This document shows, one piece after another, positions 62,543 to 64,000 of a stretch of 64,000 bases of DNA. Position numbers and translations under genes: made by a program. Within the stretch, counting starts at the first letter, position 1. The number at the start of each line of letters is the position of its first letter. Source of the stretch: CAVWZH01 sp963765285. Lineage in GTDB: Bacteria; Acidobacteriota; Terriglobia; Terriglobales; Acidobacteriaceae. Below the pieces are notes generated by a model. It was not told where the DNA came from. It saw only the letters and a program-made list of their open reading frames with translations, and made no database searches. The stretch lies in the NCBI GenBank assembly GCA_963765285.1, contig CAVXVR010000007.1, positions 76,987 through 140,986 on the forward strand, in the 5' to 3' direction.

Positions 62543-62578
62543 CCACCCCGCCAGTTCCACTTAACACACAGGTACAGG

Positions 62579-63478
62579 TCAGTCACTACCCTTCGTTAAA
62601 TTTCGGTCCGCTGAAGGCACAATTACCTGTGGGTCAGGCCCCGCGTGTTGCTTAAGTAATAGGTGTTCTACTTCAATCGTAACCGGCCTCGTCCAGATCG
62701 CGAACGAATGCAGTTGAACAGAAACGGTTTTCGCATGTTCCCCTCCCTGGTTGACGAGTACGATACCGATAGCCATCGGCGTGATTGACGGGTGGAAGTC
62801 TTGAGGAAGCAGAGTACCCTGTTGGACCTCTTGGACCTTGGGCCCGGACTGGTCCGATAGCACGAGGCTGGCGGAGCCGAAATAGTTTAGGCCGAAATAG
62901 TTTAGGCCGGCATGGTTTAGGCCGGCATGGTTCAGATCGGCTCTCAGTCCAAATAAGGTTTTATTGGTCCCATATAGGCCGTAGGACCTGGTATCTAAAT
63001 AACCATTATCCACTTCCACTCCCGTCAACCGCACGCCCGTCCCAGATAGTTTCTGTGGGTTGAACTGACAGTTAGGGCCAACAGGAGTATCGGCATCTGT
63101 ACCTGCGTCCGTTGCCGTACCGCGTTTTAAATTAACTCCCAGCCCCCAAGTCGCGGAATCTCGGGGAACTACTGTGGATCTTGGAAGGTCAAAGAGGACT
63201 TCGACCCGGAGATAGACTGGCGTCTCGAGCTTCGCAGGGTCGGAAGGAACGACATACACAGTGCTTGAGACATCTTCCGCTCCGGTTGTCACCGCCGACA
63301 GAATCATTCCCTCACCCGGGAGGAACTTATGGTCCGGTTTGACACCTTGTGCGTTCAGCGAGGCCCCGAACTGCATATCTTTCAATTGCAGAGTATCGAT
63401 GTCAGGTTTAAGACCCGGGCGAAAGACGTTGTAGTAAACGGGTTCTGGAACAAGCCAATTGACTAAAATATTATGCAT
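62579..63478 (-). CDS. Unrecognised protein with internal tandem pentapeptide-like repeat
   Basis: 299 residues, no signal peptide or membrane segment. MHNILVNWLVPEPVYYNVFR, then a beta-rich body (VYLRVEVLFDLPRST, GLGVNLKRGTATDAG, RLTGVEVDNGYLDTRSYGLY). A repetitive LNHAGLNHAGLNYFGLNYFG tract at about residues 182-201 is encoded by four 15-bp units. The C-terminal strand-rich part has AIGIVLVNQGGEHAKTVSVQ and HSFAIWTRPVTIEVEHLLLK. No family recognised. It lies next to the REP/RAYT region in repeat-rich DNA, so horizontal acquisition is possible. Confidence 0.6.
   Translation of the reverse strand: MHNILVNWLVPEPVYYNVFRPGLKPDIDTLQLKDMQFGASLNAQGVKPDHKFLPGEGMILSAVTTGAEDVSSTVYVVPSDPAKLETPVYLRVEVLFDLPRSTVVPRDSATWGLGVNLKRGTATDAGTDADTPVGPNCQFNPQKLSGTGVRLTGVEVDNGYLDTRSYGLYGTNKTLFGLRADLNHAGLNHAGLNYFGLNYFGSASLVLSDQSGPKVQEVQQGTLLPQDFHPSITPMAIGIVLVNQGGEHAKTVSVQLHSFAIWTRPVTIEVEHLLLKQHAGPDPQVIVPSADRNLTKGSD
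62876..62935. repeat. 4 x 15-bp tandem repeat in the coding sequence
   Basis: Two copies of GCCGAAATAGTTTAG followed by GCCGGCATGGTTTAG and GCCGGCATGGTTCAG. In frame, each unit codes five residues (LNYFG or LNHAG type). Pairs of identical units suggest recent slippage duplication. Confidence 0.9.
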
Positions 63479-63585
63479 CCGAACCCCCCATTTTATTTAC
63501 CGTCAACGATCGTGGCTTGATGTTTACCATGGGGCTGCGGGTGGGTCAAGTTGACTTGGGAATGTACTTACCGTGCAGGCTTGGC

Positions 63586-63674
63586 GGGTGGCCCCGGGCT
63601 TAGATCTTACCAACACCACAAACGCAGGGGGGTGCCCGGGTTCCTGATCTTACTAACACTATAACTACAGTGGG
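63586..63674. repeat. Imperfect tandem duplication, period about 43 bp
   Basis: GGTGGCCCCGGGCTTAGATC with TTACCAACACCACAA is followed by GGTGCCCGGGTTCCTGATCT with TACTAACACTATAAC; GATCTTAC occurs at 63603 and 63646. Diverged copies. Confidence 0.55.
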
Positions 63675-63783
63675 GAAGCGCAGGGACAGACGTGCCTGAC
63701 CCGAATTTTCAGACAGCAAAGTCAGGCGAATCGCCTGGCTGTCCCCATATTTCACACACTCTAGAAGGAAAGGGCCGTGGTAT

Positions 63784-63814
63784 CCCGCCCTTGACGGAGA
63801 ACGTCAAGGATGGG
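63784..63814. repeat. REP-like hairpin near the window end
   Basis: Arms CCCGCCCTTGAC (63784-63795) and GTCAAGGATGGG (63803-63814), loop GGAGAAC, followed by CCACCC. It belongs with the hairpins at 51810, 62202 and 62514, with one weak pair. Confidence 0.7.
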
Positions 63815-64000
63815 CCACCCGGCTCTAGGCCACCCGCCAGGGAACGCCCGGCCGTGACGGAGGTGGCGGCAGGGGCTGCCAGCAACGGCGGTCGCAGTGA
63901 AAACGCCGACTATCAGTACGGCAAGCGGCGGCTGCGGCATATCGATAGGCGAGTTTGAGAACGTCCCGTCTGTCCCCGAGTTACCCTTGTTAGCCATCCC

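Larger units (their letters stand above)
63479..64000. other. Repeat-rich terminal region without a recognised gene
   Basis: About 520 bases. No convincing gene on either strand; open frames here run through repeats. It contains a 43-bp imperfect tandem duplication (63586-63674), a short palindrome CAGGCGA/TCGCCTG (63723-63737) and a REP-like hairpin (63784-63814). Confidence 0.5.

Noticed and set aside
62162..62560. 132-residue minus-strand open frame across the RAYT region
   Set aside because: Both ends are translations of the REP hairpins and its middle is a different frame from the RAYT block at 62241-62459.
51800..63814. CRISPR array
   Set aside because: The hairpin repeats are scattered singly, not spaced regularly with unique spacers, and no cas genes are present.
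63761..63997. 78-residue minus-strand open frame at the window end
   Set aside because: More than half of it runs through the REP-like hairpin at 63784; no homology visible. It might be the start of a gene, but cannot be supported.

Overview
The window reads as a chromosomal segment of an Acidobacteriota bacterium, most likely class Terriglobia (Koribacter/Sulfotelmatobacter-like). This is inferred from gene content and style: an LPS-making (lpxC) Gram-negative cell, RpoC beginning MYRSSPF, serine/threonine kinases fused to PD40 propellers, several small secreted proteins that look Acidobacteria-specific, and many intergenic hairpin repeats. No rRNA is present to confirm it.

Layout. 1-1,249 (minus): yceD-rpmF-plsX, with plsX cut by the window edge. 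1,371-3,688 (plus): a vapBC toxin-antitoxin pair abutting a GT39-type membrane glycosyltransferase. 3,698-11,288 (minus): secreted GH5 hydrolase, a two-subunit molybdo-iron-sulfur oxidoreductase whose large subunit carries three frameshifts, a TPR membrane protein, an ABM-like protein, pyruvate kinase and a YihY/BrkB protein. 11,321-27,443 (minus) is the core information-processing block, in transcription order: tRNA-Thr(TGT), tRNA-Tyr, small membrane ORF, tRNA-Thr(GGT), small membrane ORF, tRNA-Gly, small ORF, tuf, rpmG, tRNA-Trp, secE, nusG, rplK, rplA, rplJ, rplL, rpoB, rpoC, then a hairpin terminator.

27,675-31,023 (plus): a membrane-anchored protein of unknown role, then ccdA, a TlpA-like thioredoxin and a DsbD-alpha-like protein, which together look like DsbD split over three polypeptides. 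31,056-35,124 (minus): nitroreductase, glnS (two frameshifts) and a GH27 alpha-galactosidase. 35,232-38,232 (plus): two MacB-type permeases without an ATPase, and an orphan HTH antitoxin-like gene. 38,362-39,939 (minus): gltX carrying an in-frame insertion made of dispersed repeats. 40,169-46,456: a GAF-GGDEF-HD-GYP protein convergent with a YfiR-TonB fusion and its TonB-dependent receptor; a PilZ protein lies 5 kb further on (50,413).

46,597-64,000: SDR, secreted proteins, lpxC, folK, a CPBP protease, an HU protein, two secreted amidohydrolases around a CBS-domain protein, a RidA protein, a receptor-like Ser/Thr kinase, a broken REP-associated transposase between inverted hairpins, and an unrecognised protein with a 4 x 15-bp tandem repeat.

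The most striking system-level signal is the density of small palindromic repeats of several families. They sit between ribosomal and RNA polymerase genes, inside coding sequence (gltX and the DsbD-alpha gene), and around a RAYT remnant. The second is a set of six isolated single-base insertions in three genes (the oxidoreductase large subunit, glnS, the TonB receptor). These are either recent mutations or, perhaps more likely, insertion-type sequencing errors.
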